The notes below the pieces were generated by a model, which searched no databases, was not told the origin of the DNA, and was given only the letters and a program-made list of their open reading frames with translations. From positions 620,001 through 684,000 of the forward strand of contig NZ_CP113939.1 in the NCBI RefSeq assembly GCF_029392315.1: a stretch of DNA of 64,000 nucleotides. The letters run 5' to 3'. Below, one piece after another: positions 44,292 through 54,016 of this stretch (the first letter of the stretch is position 1; each line of letters starts with the position of its first letter). This DNA is from Bifidobacterium sp. ESL0690 (GTDB lineage Bacteria > Actinomycetota > Actinomycetes > Actinomycetales > Bifidobacteriaceae). The position numbers and the translations under genes were made by a program.

Positions 44292-46461
44292 CATCAGAAT
44301 CGCCTCTCCATTCGCTCGATTGAAGCAGCGCGGCATACCGAAAACGGCGACAATCGTTGCGGATGCGCAGCCGGATGGGCCTATAAGTGCCGATACGGAT
44401 TCGATATGGAATATGAATTCATGGTCAAGCGTGAATGAGGTCATGCCTGCACCTCACCGGAGCCGCCGGCCTTCGCAACTTTCCCTCGTTCGATCGCTGC
44501 TGCATGAGCACCGCACCTCATACGCTGTGACGTGTCTGGCGGTGTTGCTGGCTTCGGCGCTGAGCTGTGCGTGGGTCGAGCTGGGGCAGGCGATGAACGC
44601 CCGCGACGGATTGCCGGATTTGCGTACCATGACCCATTACCAGCGCGGAAGAAGCATCGGGTTGTATTCGACCGGCGCCATGGTTTGTGAAATTGCAGGC
44701 GGTGCTTGCGTATTGGTCACCCTGCTGTTGGTGCTCTCTTCGGTTGGTTTCCTCATCGAGGCCCGCCGCTGCGAGTATGCCATGATGAGGCTTTCCGGCG
44801 CATCTGCTCGCCGTATCCGCTTGATGGCGCTTGTCGAATTTTCCGTGCCGTGCGGGCTTGCCGACCTTCTTGGCTGCCTGCTCGGATTGCTGTTGGTTCC
44901 CACGCTCGGTGTTGCCGTCGCCCGCGCGATGGATCTCAACGATAACGCGTTTGCGACGCGCTTGCGTTTCGGCGGTATAGCATTGACTTTCTGCCTCGTG
45001 TTGGTGGCCTGTGTGGTCGGTGTGTGGTTCGCCGCGCATCGCATTTCGTCCGTGAGCCCGCTTTCGGCATTGACTCAGGAGACCAAGGAAACAAAGTCCG
45101 TGGGCGTTGTGCGTGTCGTTGCGGCGGTTTTGGTGGCTGTGCTCGCTGTGTGTTTCTGCGTTGCTCCATTTCTTGGTATGGATACTTCGACCAGGACTTC
45201 GCTGCTTACGGTATTCGCATTGGTAACGTTGTATCTGTTTGCCCCGGTATGTCTTCCGCCGCTGGCCTCGCTTTTGGGGCGGGTTGCCCAGCTGTGTTCG
45301 CGTGGTGCGGGATTGCTGGCTCGCCAACGTGCCGGAAAACAGACGCGCAGCACGGTGGCCATCGGGCTGCCGGTCATTCTTGTTGTGTTCATCGTCATGG
45401 CTTTTACGATGATGTCTCAGGCCGGATCCAAGGAAGGTCTGATGACCCAATTCCAACCGATGCGTGCGGATGTGGTTATGCAAACGGCGTCGCGTATTCC
45501 GGCGGACAAAGTCAGCGACGCGCTGCGTAATCAGAAAGACGACATCGCCAGCTCTGTGATTTATCACAGCGAGGACTGGGCCGGATTCGATGATCACCCC
45601 GTGACGGTGACTACAGCCAGCGCGGGTGATGTCAGGGCGGCCGGACCGAACGCCCCGAAATTCGTCAAAGGCTCGCTGTCGGCTCTCGGCCCGCACAAGG
45701 TAGCTGTCAATACCGAGAGACTTGCGCCTTCCGGTGATTATCATCTCGGACAGAGCGTCACATTTTACGGGGAATCTGACCGCGCTTACAAGGCGAAAAT
45801 TGTTGCTGTTATCGAGACGCCAAAGGGTCTTGGTTCCAACGCCTCCATGGATTTCTTTGCTCTTGACGGTAGTTTTGATAACCATGGCGTTAGGGATGAC
45901 GGTCGTTTTGCGCCGATTAAGCTGGGCGATGGCGTCTCGGCCGGCACTTTTGCCACGCGGGTCGCACAGCGAATGGGGCTCGCTGAGGCACGGCATGCCG
46001 ACAAAACCAACAGTTCTGGGGCGATGATTCTCACCAAGCCGGAATACGTCGATTACTTTGTCAAAGACCGCCAGTCGCAGCAGCACGGGTTGGCCATCGT
46101 CATCGTCGGCGGGGCGGCACTGGCCGCGATCTTCCTGATCCAATCGTGCGCCATCGTCATCACGGAGCGACGTGGTGAGAATCGCCGTCTGCGTCAGCTC
46201 GGCGTTTCGCACGGCTCGGTGATGGCCAGTGCGATATGGGAATCAGCATTGGATGTGCTTTCGGCCTCAGTTTTGGCTGCCGTCGGCCTTGCCATCATCT
46301 TCGCCGAGCTTGCAGTGCAGTACGCTCGCGAAGGCATCTCCCCGTGGGGTGTTCCCATTCCACTGGGCACGTTCTTCGGCATGGTCGCCATCATTCTTGC
46401 CGTCGCGGTGCTTACGTCGATGCTCTGCACACTTAGGGATTCGGGAGATATGGAAGAATGA
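44284..46461 (+). CDS. ABC transporter permease, FtsX/MacB-like
   Basis: 725 residues. A long N-terminal lead, then a first helix (YAVTCLAVLLASALSCAWVEL) and about nine further helices in two FtsX-type groups, with a large extracellular domain at about residues 390-590. The cytoplasmic ISSVSPLSAL segment after the fourth helix is the typical coupling region. The final three helices (residues about 600-715) match FtsX core. Such permeases with MacB-like ATPases usually sense or expel peptides or lipids. It overlaps the ATPase gene and stops eight bases before convergent radA. Confidence 0.88.
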   Translation: MNSIRIASPFARLKQRGIPKTATIVADAQPDGPISADTDSIWNMNSWSSVNEVMPAPHRSRRPSQLSLVRSLLHEHRTSYAVTCLAVLLASALSCAWVELGQAMNARDGLPDLRTMTHYQRGRSIGLYSTGAMVCEIAGGACVLVTLLLVLSSVGFLIEARRCEYAMMRLSGASARRIRLMALVEFSVPCGLADLLGCLLGLLLVPTLGVAVARAMDLNDNAFATRLRFGGIALTFCLVLVACVVGVWFAAHRISSVSPLSALTQETKETKSVGVVRVVAAVLVAVLAVCFCVAPFLGMDTSTRTSLLTVFALVTLYLFAPVCLPPLASLLGRVAQLCSRGAGLLARQRAGKQTRSTVAIGLPVILVVFIVMAFTMMSQAGSKEGLMTQFQPMRADVVMQTASRIPADKVSDALRNQKDDIASSVIYHSEDWAGFDDHPVTVTTASAGDVRAAGPNAPKFVKGSLSALGPHKVAVNTERLAPSGDYHLGQSVTFYGESDRAYKAKIVAVIETPKGLGSNASMDFFALDGSFDNHGVRDDGRFAPIKLGDGVSAGTFATRVAQRMGLAEARHADKTNSSGAMILTKPEYVDYFVKDRQSQQHGLAIVIVGGAALAAIFLIQSCAIVITERRGENRRLRQLGVSHGSVMASAIWESALDVLSASVLAAVGLAIIFAELAVQYAREGISPWGVPIPLGTFFGMVAIILAVAVLTSMLCTLRDSGDMEE

Positions 46462-46469
46462 TGAATTCG

Positions 46470-47894
46470 TTATCTTCCTTTGGAGACGCCCAACGCGTCC
46501 AGCGCATCTCTCAGGGACGAGACCTCTACGATTTCCAGGCCTTTGACGGCCTTGATGCCGCGACGGCCGCGATGGGTGGGAACCACAGCTCGGGTGAAGC
46601 CCAAGCGCGCGGCCTCGTTCAGACGATGGGAAAGCTGGGGGACAGGGCGTACCTGGCCGGTCAAGGAAATCTCGCCCATGGCGCAGGTGGTGCGGGCGAT
46701 GGGCTTGCTGGTGGCGGCGCTCGCCAGCGCGGCGACGATGGCGAGGTCGCAGGCCGGCTCCTTGGCCAGTCCGCCGGCGATGGTTGAAACGTAAAGATCG
46801 TTGGCCAAAAGATTCACGCGGCCGTGGCGGTACAAAACCGCCGAAAGCATGGCCAGACGATTGGAATCGATGCCATTGGTGTTGCGCCGTGGTGTCGGCA
46901 AAACGGATTTCGTGACCAGCGCCTGCACTTCGATCGGCAGGCTGCGGTGGCCGTCGAGCGTGAACGTGACACAGGTGCCTTCGACCGGCGCATCCTCGGT
47001 GGAAAGGAACAGGCCGGAAGGGTCGCTGACCTCTTCGATGCCGTCGCCGCTCATATCGAAGCAGCCCACTTCGTCGGTCGGGCCGAAACGGTTTTTGGCG
47101 GCGTGCAACAGACGCAGCGCGGTCTGCGAATCGCCTTCGAACTGGCAGACCACATCCACCAGATGTTCGAGTGTGCGTGGACCAGCGATGGAACCGTCCT
47201 TGGTGACGTGGCCGACCAGCATGACCGGAATATCAAGGGTTTTAGCGGTATCGATCAGTGCGCTGGCCACCTCGCGCACCTGCGTGGAGCCGCCGGAGAT
47301 GCCATCGACGTCTTGCGAGACGATGGTCTGCGCCGAGTCCACGATGGCGAGACTTGGCTTTTCCTGCTCGATAAGACCGAGCACGGTGGCGAGGTCGGTG
47401 GTCGAGGCCAGCAGCAGGTTGCCTTCCATCGCATTGATGCGTGAGGCGCGCATGCGCACCTGTGCTTGTGACTCCTCGCCGGAAATATAAAGGACTGATT
47501 TCTTGGGATTGTTCCGCGCCACACTGCCAGCGGTTTCCAGTAGCAGTGTCGACTTGCCGATGCCCGGCTCACCGGCGACCAACACGACCGAACCCGGTAC
47601 GATGCCACCACCGAGCACGCGGTCGAACTCGTCGAATCCGGTTGGAATCCTCTTGACGCTATCGGTTGAGATCTCGGTAATCGGCTTGGCTGCAGCGCTG
47701 CCAACCATGACTGCGGAACTGGCCTGTGTACGCGAGGTGCGTCCGGGCGCGGCGGTGCGCGATGCGGCGGCGGGCCGTGCCTCGTGGAATTCCTCGATGG
47801 TGCCCCACGCACCGCATTCTGGGCAGCGCCCGTACCATTTCACGCCGTTCCAGCCGCACTCCGAGCAGACGTATTGTGTCACATTCTTAGCCAT
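46470..47894 (-). CDS. radA: DNA repair protein RadA/Sms
   Basis: 474 residues from the ATG at 47894. An N-terminal zinc finger is CSECGWNGVKWYGRCPECGAW. Walker A GEPGIGKSTLL lies near residue 112. The RadA-specific KNRFGPTDEVG motif follows, and the C-terminal domain is Lon-protease-like. RadA is a branch-migration helicase in recombination and repair. An in-frame ATG twelve codons upstream is rejected because the zinc finger start MAKNVTQYVC is conserved. The gene converges with the ABC permease. Confidence 0.95.
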   Translation of the reverse strand: MAKNVTQYVCSECGWNGVKWYGRCPECGAWGTIEEFHEARPAAASRTAAPGRTSRTQASSAVMVGSAAAKPITEISTDSVKRIPTGFDEFDRVLGGGIVPGSVVLVAGEPGIGKSTLLLETAGSVARNNPKKSVLYISGEESQAQVRMRASRINAMEGNLLLASTTDLATVLGLIEQEKPSLAIVDSAQTIVSQDVDGISGGSTQVREVASALIDTAKTLDIPVMLVGHVTKDGSIAGPRTLEHLVDVVCQFEGDSQTALRLLHAAKNRFGPTDEVGCFDMSGDGIEEVSDPSGLFLSTEDAPVEGTCVTFTLDGHRSLPIEVQALVTKSVLPTPRRNTNGIDSNRLAMLSAVLYRHGRVNLLANDLYVSTIAGGLAKEPACDLAIVAALASAATSKPIARTTCAMGEISLTGQVRPVPQLSHRLNEAARLGFTRAVVPTHRGRRGIKAVKGLEIVEVSSLRDALDALGVSKGR

Positions 47895-48068
47895 GATGCC
47901 GACGCTAGCCAATTTCGCCGACAAGGGCAAGTCCCTTCAAGGTTTTGGGCTCAAGTTATTCGACTTGATAAACGTGCCTTGTCCAGTGTAAAACCGTTGT
48001 AATTCAAGTGAAACGCGACGACTCGTCCAATAGCTTTAGAGTCAGCACGATGTGAAATAATTGCGGCT

Positions 48069-48686
48069 ATGTCGACTCAACAAAGAAATTCTTCTCATGG
48101 CAAATTGATCGCGGTCGTGGTCGCGGCCGCGTTGGTCATTGTTCTTGCTTTGCTTTCCGCCTTTGTGTGGCCGGGCTGGGCGATGAATAGGTCAGCTAGT
48201 GAAGAACAGAAGCAGCAGCAGACGACGTCCACCAAGCCGGAACCCACCACGCCGAGTATCAAGGCCAAGGAACTGCCGCAGGACGCCACGCCGTTGTTAA
48301 AAGCGATGCCCGACGCTGTTCTCAATTTCGCTCGTACGGAAGCCGCTCCGAGCGCCAACTGGACTTCCGCCTCACCCCTGGAGGAATACACGCTCACCTA
48401 TTCGACAGGGGCTATTCCCAAGGACGTCACGCTTGTTGTGGCGCAATGGTCGGGCAGCGACAGCGCGAAAACACAATATGACACGTTGACGGGTGCACTC
48501 AAGGGCACGGATGTGGCCAGCGGTGATGTCAAGGTTTCCGGCAATTCCACAGGTAAATACGTGGTCAAGTCGAACGGCGACAAGGGCAAGACGGCTACGG
48601 CGGTCTGGCAGAACGATACCGTGGTCTTCCAGGCTACGGGCTCCAAGGAATCGATTCAACGGTTCTATTCGAAATTCCCGTTCTAG
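48069..48686 (+). CDS. Single-pass membrane-anchored extracytoplasmic protein, unknown function
   Basis: 205 residues. One N-terminal transmembrane helix (about 13-34, LIAVVVAAALVIVLALLSAFVW) is followed by a Gln/Thr/Pro-rich linker and an exported globular domain of about 140 residues with alternating strands. No lipobox or catalytic motif is seen. It is read divergently from radA. Function unknown; it may be a small actinobacterial surface protein. Confidence 0.6.
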   Translation: MSTQQRNSSHGKLIAVVVAAALVIVLALLSAFVWPGWAMNRSASEEQKQQQTTSTKPEPTTPSIKAKELPQDATPLLKAMPDAVLNFARTEAAPSANWTSASPLEEYTLTYSTGAIPKDVTLVVAQWSGSDSAKTQYDTLTGALKGTDVASGDVKVSGNSTGKYVVKSNGDKGKTATAVWQNDTVVFQATGSKESIQRFYSKFPF

Positions 48687-48847
48687 TCCGGCTTTTCGAA
48701 CCGGTTGCCCGGAATAGTTCTTTGTGATGCGTTCGTTGAACGATTTTGGCTCGGTTGCCGAAAATCGGGAACATGGCGTTTTAAGTCGGCAAGAGCGAGT
48801 AAGATAAGTCAAGTTGCAAACTTACAGTCAAGGATTGGAGGCTTCAG

Positions 48848-48937
48848 ATGGGTTCTGTCATCAAGAAGCGCCGCAAGCGGATGAGCAAGAAGAAGCACCG
48901 CAAACTGCTGCGTAAGACTCGTCATCAGCGCAAGTAG
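48848..48937 (+). CDS. Ribosomal small protein bS22 / AURKAIP1-COX24 domain protein
   Basis: A 29-residue, extremely basic protein: [19 protein letters not shown], then [10 protein letters not shown]. It nearly equals the bS22 protein seen on mycobacterial ribosomes (33 residues), which sits near the decoding centre and resembles the mitochondrial AURKAIP1/COX24 domain. GGAGG lies ten bases before the ATG at 48848. The mycobacterial form ends a few residues later; here the stop comes early. A terminator follows. It is easily missed by gene finders. Confidence 0.9.
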   Translation: MGSVIKKRRKRMSKKKHRKLLRKTRHQRK

Positions 48938-48958
48938 TAGTAAAGCTTTTCATAAGAA

Positions 48959-48993
48959 GGTTCGGGGCCGTTCGGCTCCGGGCCTTTTTGTTT
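48959..48993 (+). terminator. Terminator after bS22
   Basis: GGTTCGGGGCC faces GGCTCCGGGCC around GTTC with a few wobble pairs, then TTTTTGTTTT. Confidence 0.88.
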
Positions 48994-49114
48994 TGCCGGT
49001 GATAGTGATATGCAAACAGGAGGAGAAAGTAGGATTTGTGGCAAAGCGCGTGACATTGCTGTCATGTAGCGTAAAACGCTGGCATATCGGCCGGTTTCGT
49101 GAAACCATAAGGGT

Positions 49115-49621
49115 ATGGCACAAATAACTTTGGGTGGCGTGGCCACCAATACTGTAGGAAATCTCCCCGCCGTCGGCTCCAAGGCCCCGGCTTTCACGCT
49201 CGCTGACGGCGATCTGAACGATTTCGATTCGTCCAAATTCGCAGGCAAAAAGATCGTCATCAACATCTTCCCGTCCGTCGACACGGATGTCTGCTCGATG
49301 TCGGTGCGTAAGTTCAACCAGATGGCCGACGAGCTCGAAGACACCGTCGTGGTTTGCGTCTCCAAGGATCTGCCGTTCGCACAGGGCCGTTTCTGCGGTG
49401 CGGAAGGCATCAAGAACGTCGTCATCGGTTCAGCGTTCCGTTCCTCGTTCGGCGAGGACTACGGTGTGACCATCACCGACGGCGGCATGCGCGGTCTGCT
49501 TTCGCGCGCTGTTGTGGTGGTAGATCGTGACGGCAACGTCGCCTACACGCAGCAGGTTCCTGAAATCGGTACCGAGCCCGATTACGATGCCACTCGCAAG
49601 GCGGTTGAAGCGCTTCAATAA
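49115..49621 (+). CDS. tpx: Thiol peroxidase
   Basis: 168 residues, standard for Tpx. The peroxidatic Cys60 lies in FPSVDTDVCSMSVRKFN and the resolving Cys94 in FAQGRFCGAEG, with the usual 34-residue spacing. It reduces hydrogen peroxide and organic peroxides with thioredoxin, useful for an anaerobe that lacks catalase. The family start AQITLGGVATNTVGNLP is clear. It is monocistronic and converges on rpiA across a shared terminator. Confidence 0.96.
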   Translation: MAQITLGGVATNTVGNLPAVGSKAPAFTLADGDLNDFDSSKFAGKKIVINIFPSVDTDVCSMSVRKFNQMADELEDTVVVCVSKDLPFAQGRFCGAEGIKNVVIGSAFRSSFGEDYGVTITDGGMRGLLSRAVVVVDRDGNVAYTQQVPEIGTEPDYDATRKAVEALQ

Positions 49622-49660
49622 GTGCGGGTGGGCTTGAATAAGGCTCAAAGATTGTTATAA

Positions 49661-49708
49661 GAAAGCCGGTGGGCGACTCACTAACGAAGTTGCCCACCGG
49701 CTTTTATT
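49661..49708. terminator. Bidirectional terminator between tpx and rpiA
   Basis: AAAGCCGGTGGGC and GCCCACCGGCTTT form a long stem, with T-rich flank on the plus side and A/T on the other, so it can serve both convergent genes. Confidence 0.88.
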
Positions 49709-49729
49709 ATTCGATTTCGATTATCGGAC

Positions 49730-50428
49730 TCAGTTCTCCGAAACGGTGAGGATTCGTGGACCGTTGGGGTTGCCGACAATGACCTTGTCCACGCGGTTTA
49801 GGAAGAGGCCGTGCTCCACCACGCCGACCGTGTTGATGAGGTCTTCGGCGAGATCCTCCGGATGGTCGATACGTTCCAGATGCAGGTCGACAACGAAGTT
49901 GTTTTCGTCGGTGCGTACTTCGGTGCCGTCGGCGTTCTTGCGCAGGACCGGCTTGTAGCCCTTCGCCTCGAACTTGTCGATGACGTGGCGCGAGCCAAAG
50001 GGAATGACCTCGACAGGCAGCGGGAACTTGCCGATGGTGTCGACCACCTTGGACTCGTCGACGATCCAGATGTTGTAGTTGGAGTTCTCATTGACGATCT
50101 TCTCCCAGAGCAGCGCGGCGCCGCCACCCTTGATGCCGTTGAAGTTGCTGTCCACCTCGTCGGCCCCGTCGATCGTCAGATCGATGTGATCCACGTCGTC
50201 GATGTCGACGATCTTGATGCCGTAGCCCTCGGCCTGCTTGGCAGTGCGGCGCGAAGTCGTCACGCCGGTGAACTTGAGGCCTTCCTCTTGCGTGCGGCGG
50301 CCTAGTTCATCCACCAGGAAGCGCACGGTCGAACCGGTGCCGAGGCCGGCGATCATACCGTCCTTGATGAACTTGGCACCTTCGATGCCGGCAGCCTTTT
50401 TCAGCGCGTCTTGTTCATTCTTATCCAT
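49730..50428 (-). CDS. rpiA: Ribose-5-phosphate isomerase A
   Basis: 232 residues. [18 protein letters not shown] binds the phosphate, [30 protein letters not shown] carries the catalytic Asp/Glu/Lys region, and PVEVIPFGS follows. It interconverts ribose-5-phosphate and ribulose-5-phosphate in the pentose/bifid shunt. AAAGGAGT lies before the ATG at 50428. It is a single gene. Confidence 0.96.
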   Translation of the reverse strand: MDKNEQDALKKAAGIEGAKFIKDGMIAGLGTGSTVRFLVDELGRRTQEEGLKFTGVTTSRRTAKQAEGYGIKIVDIDDVDHIDLTIDGADEVDSNFNGIKGGGAALLWEKIVNENSNYNIWIVDESKVVDTIGKFPLPVEVIPFGSRHVIDKFEAKGYKPVLRKNADGTEVRTDENNFVVDLHLERIDHPEDLAEDLINTVGVVEHGLFLNRVDKVIVGNPNGPRILTVSEN

Positions 50429-50534
50429 TCGTACTCCTTTAAAAGTCCTGCTTCGTCATATAGTGACGAGCGTCACTTTCCATAGTATCGGTGTTCCAAT
50501 ACTTTTGTTGCTGTTCAGGTTTTGTCTGTTTCTG

Positions 50535-51941
50535 TCATTTTTTGTGATTGTTATTGGCGATGAGGAATGGCGCATTGTTCAGCAGGATTGTGCCGTCTCC
50601 GGCCACGTACCCGTCGATGGCAATCACCCCTCGAATATGGCGTGGTCGGCCGTTATAGGTCGGGCTGGTTTGTGGCGCAGGAACGAAGTGCAACGTTCCG
50701 TTCACGCTCAGTCCGCTTGTGAGATATGACGGTGCCTGATTTGTCTTCGGCTCCGGCTCCGTGTGTTGTGTGGCATCAACGTCTGTTGCGGTTTCGTGGG
50801 TATCGCCATTATCGGCTTCGTTAGATTCGTTGATATTAGCGTCGGTGTCATCAGATTCGTCGCCGGATATGTCAGCATTATCGATTTTGTCGTCATCGTC
50901 GACGAAATCGCTGTTGTCATCGTTCTTTGAAGGCTTGTTTGCCTGGTCAGATTTATCGAGTGTATCTGGCTTATTGTCGGCCACTGGTAATTCTGTTTCG
51001 GTGGCGGCAGCGTCGCTTTTGTCGACGGTAACGTCGTCACCTACCGGTGAAGCGCTGAAATCAGGCTGGGAACGCACGGTACGGCCGATGCCGTGAGCCT
51101 TGACTTCGTTGACATCGCCCTGATTATTCACCTCTGAAGACTCGTCGTTTTCGACTGCACGATGATGCGCGACTATTGACTTACGTGGACTGAAATCATA
51201 TTCGGGCACGCCTTCAGGCTCTGCAAGTCGTTCGGTAAGCGTTGGCTTGTGGGACATTGGAACGTTGGTTTGATTGGCAGCGTTTCCATCATCTTCGAAA
51301 TCATCGTCATTATCGTTATCGGGTTCTACGCCTCGTCCGAGATGGTACTGTTCCTCGGTGATTTTGCCGTCGATGAGCATTTTCGCGTCGGCCGGAATAT
51401 CCACGCCCTTGGCGTACGGCGAGGCGAGCAGCGACTGCCAGCCTTCCAGCGGCAAGTAGCCGTCCTTCACACCGCTGCGTGCGTCGCCGGAGTAGGTGTG
51501 GGCGAGGTCATCGACCTTTTCGTTGCCGGGATTGCCGTTGTGCCCCTTGACCCAGACGAACTTCACCGGCCCCTCGCGACGGCCGATTTCGGCGTCAATG
51601 GCCTTGATGAGCGGCGCGTTTTTTACCGGCTTTTTCTGCGAGTTCTTCCAGCCGTTCTTCTTCCAACCCTTGACCCACGTGGTCGAGCAGTTGATGGCAT
51701 ACTGCGAATCGGTTTCGATGGTCAGCGGTTCCGCGCCGCGATGCGCCCGCAGCGCCTCGAGCACCGCGCACAGCTCGCCGATCTGGTTGGTGCCGTTGGT
51801 GGCCCCGCCCGCGTCACTGTCCCCGTCGTGCTGGTGCCCGTCCGTGCGAGCCGCGTTCGCCGCGTGATCCGCCCAAGCCCAGCCCATGGGCCCGTTGGGG
51901 TTGCCGAGTGCGCTTCCGTCCGTAGAAACCGTAATAGTCAT
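50535..51941 (-). CDS. rnhA: RNase H with Asp-rich linker and C-terminal domain
   Basis: 468 residues, three times the usual size. Residues 1-160 are RNase HI with catalytic Asp8 (STDGS), Glu56 (IGELCAVLEAL), Asp78 (ETDSQYAIN) and Asp144 (EKVDDLAH), plus the basic handle KGWKKNGWKNSQ. A 20-residue Gly/Asp/His-rich insert lies at 31-50. A region at 165-210 (LPLEGWQSLLASPYAKG) may be a small binding module. Residues about 215-410 are an acidic low-complexity linker. Residues 411-468 (LSVNGTLHFVPAP, then GVIAIDGYVAGDGTILLNN) look folded and are of unknown role. It removes RNA from RNA-DNA hybrids. Confidence 0.88.
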   Translation of the reverse strand: MTITVSTDGSALGNPNGPMGWAWADHAANAARTDGHQHDGDSDAGGATNGTNQIGELCAVLEALRAHRGAEPLTIETDSQYAINCSTTWVKGWKKNGWKNSQKKPVKNAPLIKAIDAEIGRREGPVKFVWVKGHNGNPGNEKVDDLAHTYSGDARSGVKDGYLPLEGWQSLLASPYAKGVDIPADAKMLIDGKITEEQYHLGRGVEPDNDNDDDFEDDGNAANQTNVPMSHKPTLTERLAEPEGVPEYDFSPRKSIVAHHRAVENDESSEVNNQGDVNEVKAHGIGRTVRSQPDFSASPVGDDVTVDKSDAAATETELPVADNKPDTLDKSDQANKPSKNDDNSDFVDDDDKIDNADISGDESDDTDANINESNEADNGDTHETATDVDATQHTEPEPKTNQAPSYLTSGLSVNGTLHFVPAPQTSPTYNGRPRHIRGVIAIDGYVAGDGTILLNNAPFLIANNNHKK

Positions 51942-52154
51942 AGTCTTAAGCCTACGTTTTGCCGACGAAATTGAAAAGATGAACTTGTTCTGCTTTTATT
52001 CGATTTTCAGGTAAAGGTAAAGTGCATTTTATATTTGGGTAGGAAATCGGTAAGTTAAAAAATATTTTTAAACTTGGGTCAGATTTGGGGAAAGTTACAA
52101 AATAATTTTTGACTTTGGCAACATTGAAAGTTTGAATTTGGGTTGCAGCAAACG

Positions 52155-52224
52155 ACAAGTCGGTAGATAGGTTTTTCGAAATGTCGGAATTCCGTCATTT
52201 CTGTTTTCCTATCTACCGACTTGT
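52155..52224. repeat. 70-bp palindrome in AT-rich DNA between rnhA and pgm
   Basis: ACAAGTCGGTAGATAGG (52155-52171) is the exact reverse complement of CCTATCTACCGACTTGT (52208-52224). Inside, GAAATG, CGGAATTCCG and CATTTC continue the symmetry. It follows the pgm stop (minus strand), so it may act as its terminator. The flanking 51942-52154 is notably AT-rich, with three TTTGGG-like repeats and no gene. Confidence 0.65.
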
Positions 52225-52242
52225 GCGATGCCTTATGATGAA

Positions 52243-53919
52243 TTACTCTCCGAGCGCCTTGTCGACTACATCCGTGGCTTCGGAAAGCACCTGGTCGAGT
52301 GCCTCGGGGGAGACGAACGACTCGGCGTAGATCTTGTAGATGTTCTCGGTGCCGGAGGGGCGGGCCGCGAACCAGTTGTCTTTGGTGGTCACCTTGATGC
52401 CGCCGATGGGCGCGTCGTTGCCGGGCGCTCGCGTGAGCTTGGCGGTGATGTCCTCGCCGGCCAACGTGGTGGCGGAAACGGATTCGGGGGTCAGGCCCGC
52501 GAACTTCTGCTTCTGTTCGAGCGTGGTCGGGGTATCGACGCGCTTGTACCAGCTCTCGCCGAACTTGGCGACCTGCTCCTGATGGAGCTGGGCTGGGTTC
52601 TTGCCGGTCTTGGCTGTGATTTCCGCAGCGAGCAGGTCGGGGATGATGCCGTCCTTGTCGGTGGTCCACACGTGGCCGTCACGACGTAGGAAGCTCATGC
52701 CGCTGCTCTCCTCGCCGCCGAACGCGACTTTGCCGGTGAAGAGCGGGTCGACGAACCACTTGAAGCCGACCGGCACCTCGACCAGCGGTGCGCCGATGGA
52801 GGCGGCCACGCGGTCAATCAATGAGGAGGAGACCAGCGTCTTGCCGATGCCGGTGCCTTCGGGCCAGCCCGGACGTGCGCCGCCGAAGAGGTAGGCGATG
52901 CACACGGCAAGGTAATGGTTCGGGTTCATCACACCCCAGTCGGGGCAGACGATGCCGTGGCGGTCGGCGTCCGGGTCGGTGCCGCCCACGAGATCGTACT
53001 TGCTCCATGCGCCGCCGTTGAGCTCGTCGACAAGGCCCTTCATCGCGTACTGCGAGCTGGGGTCCATACGGATCTTGCCATCGTGGTCGATGGTCATGAA
53101 TCGCCAGGTCGGGTCGACTTCAGGGCGCACGACGCCGATATTGAGGCCGTACTTTTCGTTGATAAGTGGCCAGTAATTGACCGAAGCGCCACCGAGCGGA
53201 TCGATGCCCAGACGCACTCCAGAGGAGCGGATGAGGTCGAAATCGATGACGTTGCCGAGGTCGGAAACGTAGTGGTCGCGGTAGTCGAAGCGCTCCACGA
53301 GCGGGGACTTGATGGCCTCGTCGTAGGGTACGCGCTTGACGTCGCGGAACGAGCCGAGCAGTTCGTTGGCGCGGTTGGCGATGGCTTCGGTCGCTTCAGC
53401 CGGGGCTGGGCCGCCGGTGACCGGGTCGTACTTGAAACCGCCGTCGGTGGGCGGGTTGTGCGAAGGGGTCACGACGATACCGTCGGCAAGTCCGTCTCCC
53501 TCGAAGCGCTGCGAGCCGTCGTCGGCGCGATTGTGGGTGAGGATGGCATGTGAGATGACTGGTGTCGGCACGAAGTCGTCGCGCGAGTCGATGCGCACGA
53601 TCACGCCGTTCGCTACCAGCACCTCGATGGCCGTCTTCATTGCGGGGCCCGAAAGCGCGTGGGTGTCGCGGCCGAGATACAGCGGCCCGGTAACGCCAGC
53701 CTTTTTGCGATATTCCGCGATGGCCTGCGTGATCGCGACGATGTGCGCCTCGTTGAATGACGTCTTGAGCGAAGAACCGCGGTGTCCGGAAGTGCCGAAG
53801 GAGACGCGCTGCGTCGGTTCGGCGGGGTCGGGAACGTTGTTGTAATACTTACCAATGACCTCGTCGACGTCGATAAGGTCGTTCTGTGTGGCGGGTTTAC
53901 CCGCATTTGTTGCTACCAT
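52243..53919 (-). CDS. pgm: Phosphoglucomutase (alpha-D-glucose-1,6-bisphosphate dependent)
   Basis: 558 residues from the ATG at 53919, matching the usual length. [11 protein letters not shown] opens the first domain; [22 protein letters not shown] carries the active-site phosphoserine loop; DPDADRHGI binds the metal; [19 protein letters not shown] and the phosphate-binding [16 protein letters not shown] close the fold. It interconverts glucose-1-P and glucose-6-P for glycogen and surface sugar synthesis. GGAGG lies unusually close to the ATG (one base), but the conserved N-terminus supports this start; the long in-frame upstream extension is not conserved-looking. Confidence 0.95.
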   Translation of the reverse strand: MVATNAGKPATQNDLIDVDEVIGKYYNNVPDPAEPTQRVSFGTSGHRGSSLKTSFNEAHIVAITQAIAEYRKKAGVTGPLYLGRDTHALSGPAMKTAIEVLVANGVIVRIDSRDDFVPTPVISHAILTHNRADDGSQRFEGDGLADGIVVTPSHNPPTDGGFKYDPVTGGPAPAEATEAIANRANELLGSFRDVKRVPYDEAIKSPLVERFDYRDHYVSDLGNVIDFDLIRSSGVRLGIDPLGGASVNYWPLINEKYGLNIGVVRPEVDPTWRFMTIDHDGKIRMDPSSQYAMKGLVDELNGGAWSKYDLVGGTDPDADRHGIVCPDWGVMNPNHYLAVCIAYLFGGARPGWPEGTGIGKTLVSSSLIDRVAASIGAPLVEVPVGFKWFVDPLFTGKVAFGGEESSGMSFLRRDGHVWTTDKDGIIPDLLAAEITAKTGKNPAQLHQEQVAKFGESWYKRVDTPTTLEQKQKFAGLTPESVSATTLAGEDITAKLTRAPGNDAPIGGIKVTTKDNWFAARPSGTENIYKIYAESFVSPEALDQVLSEATDVVDKALGE

Positions 53920-54016
53920 ACCTCCATTGTGCCACAGTTGTCTGGCGAAAGCGCAAGTTTTGTGCGCTATCACAACCAATCGCACACAGGTGTTGTGCGT
54001 TCCCGCAACGTATTGA

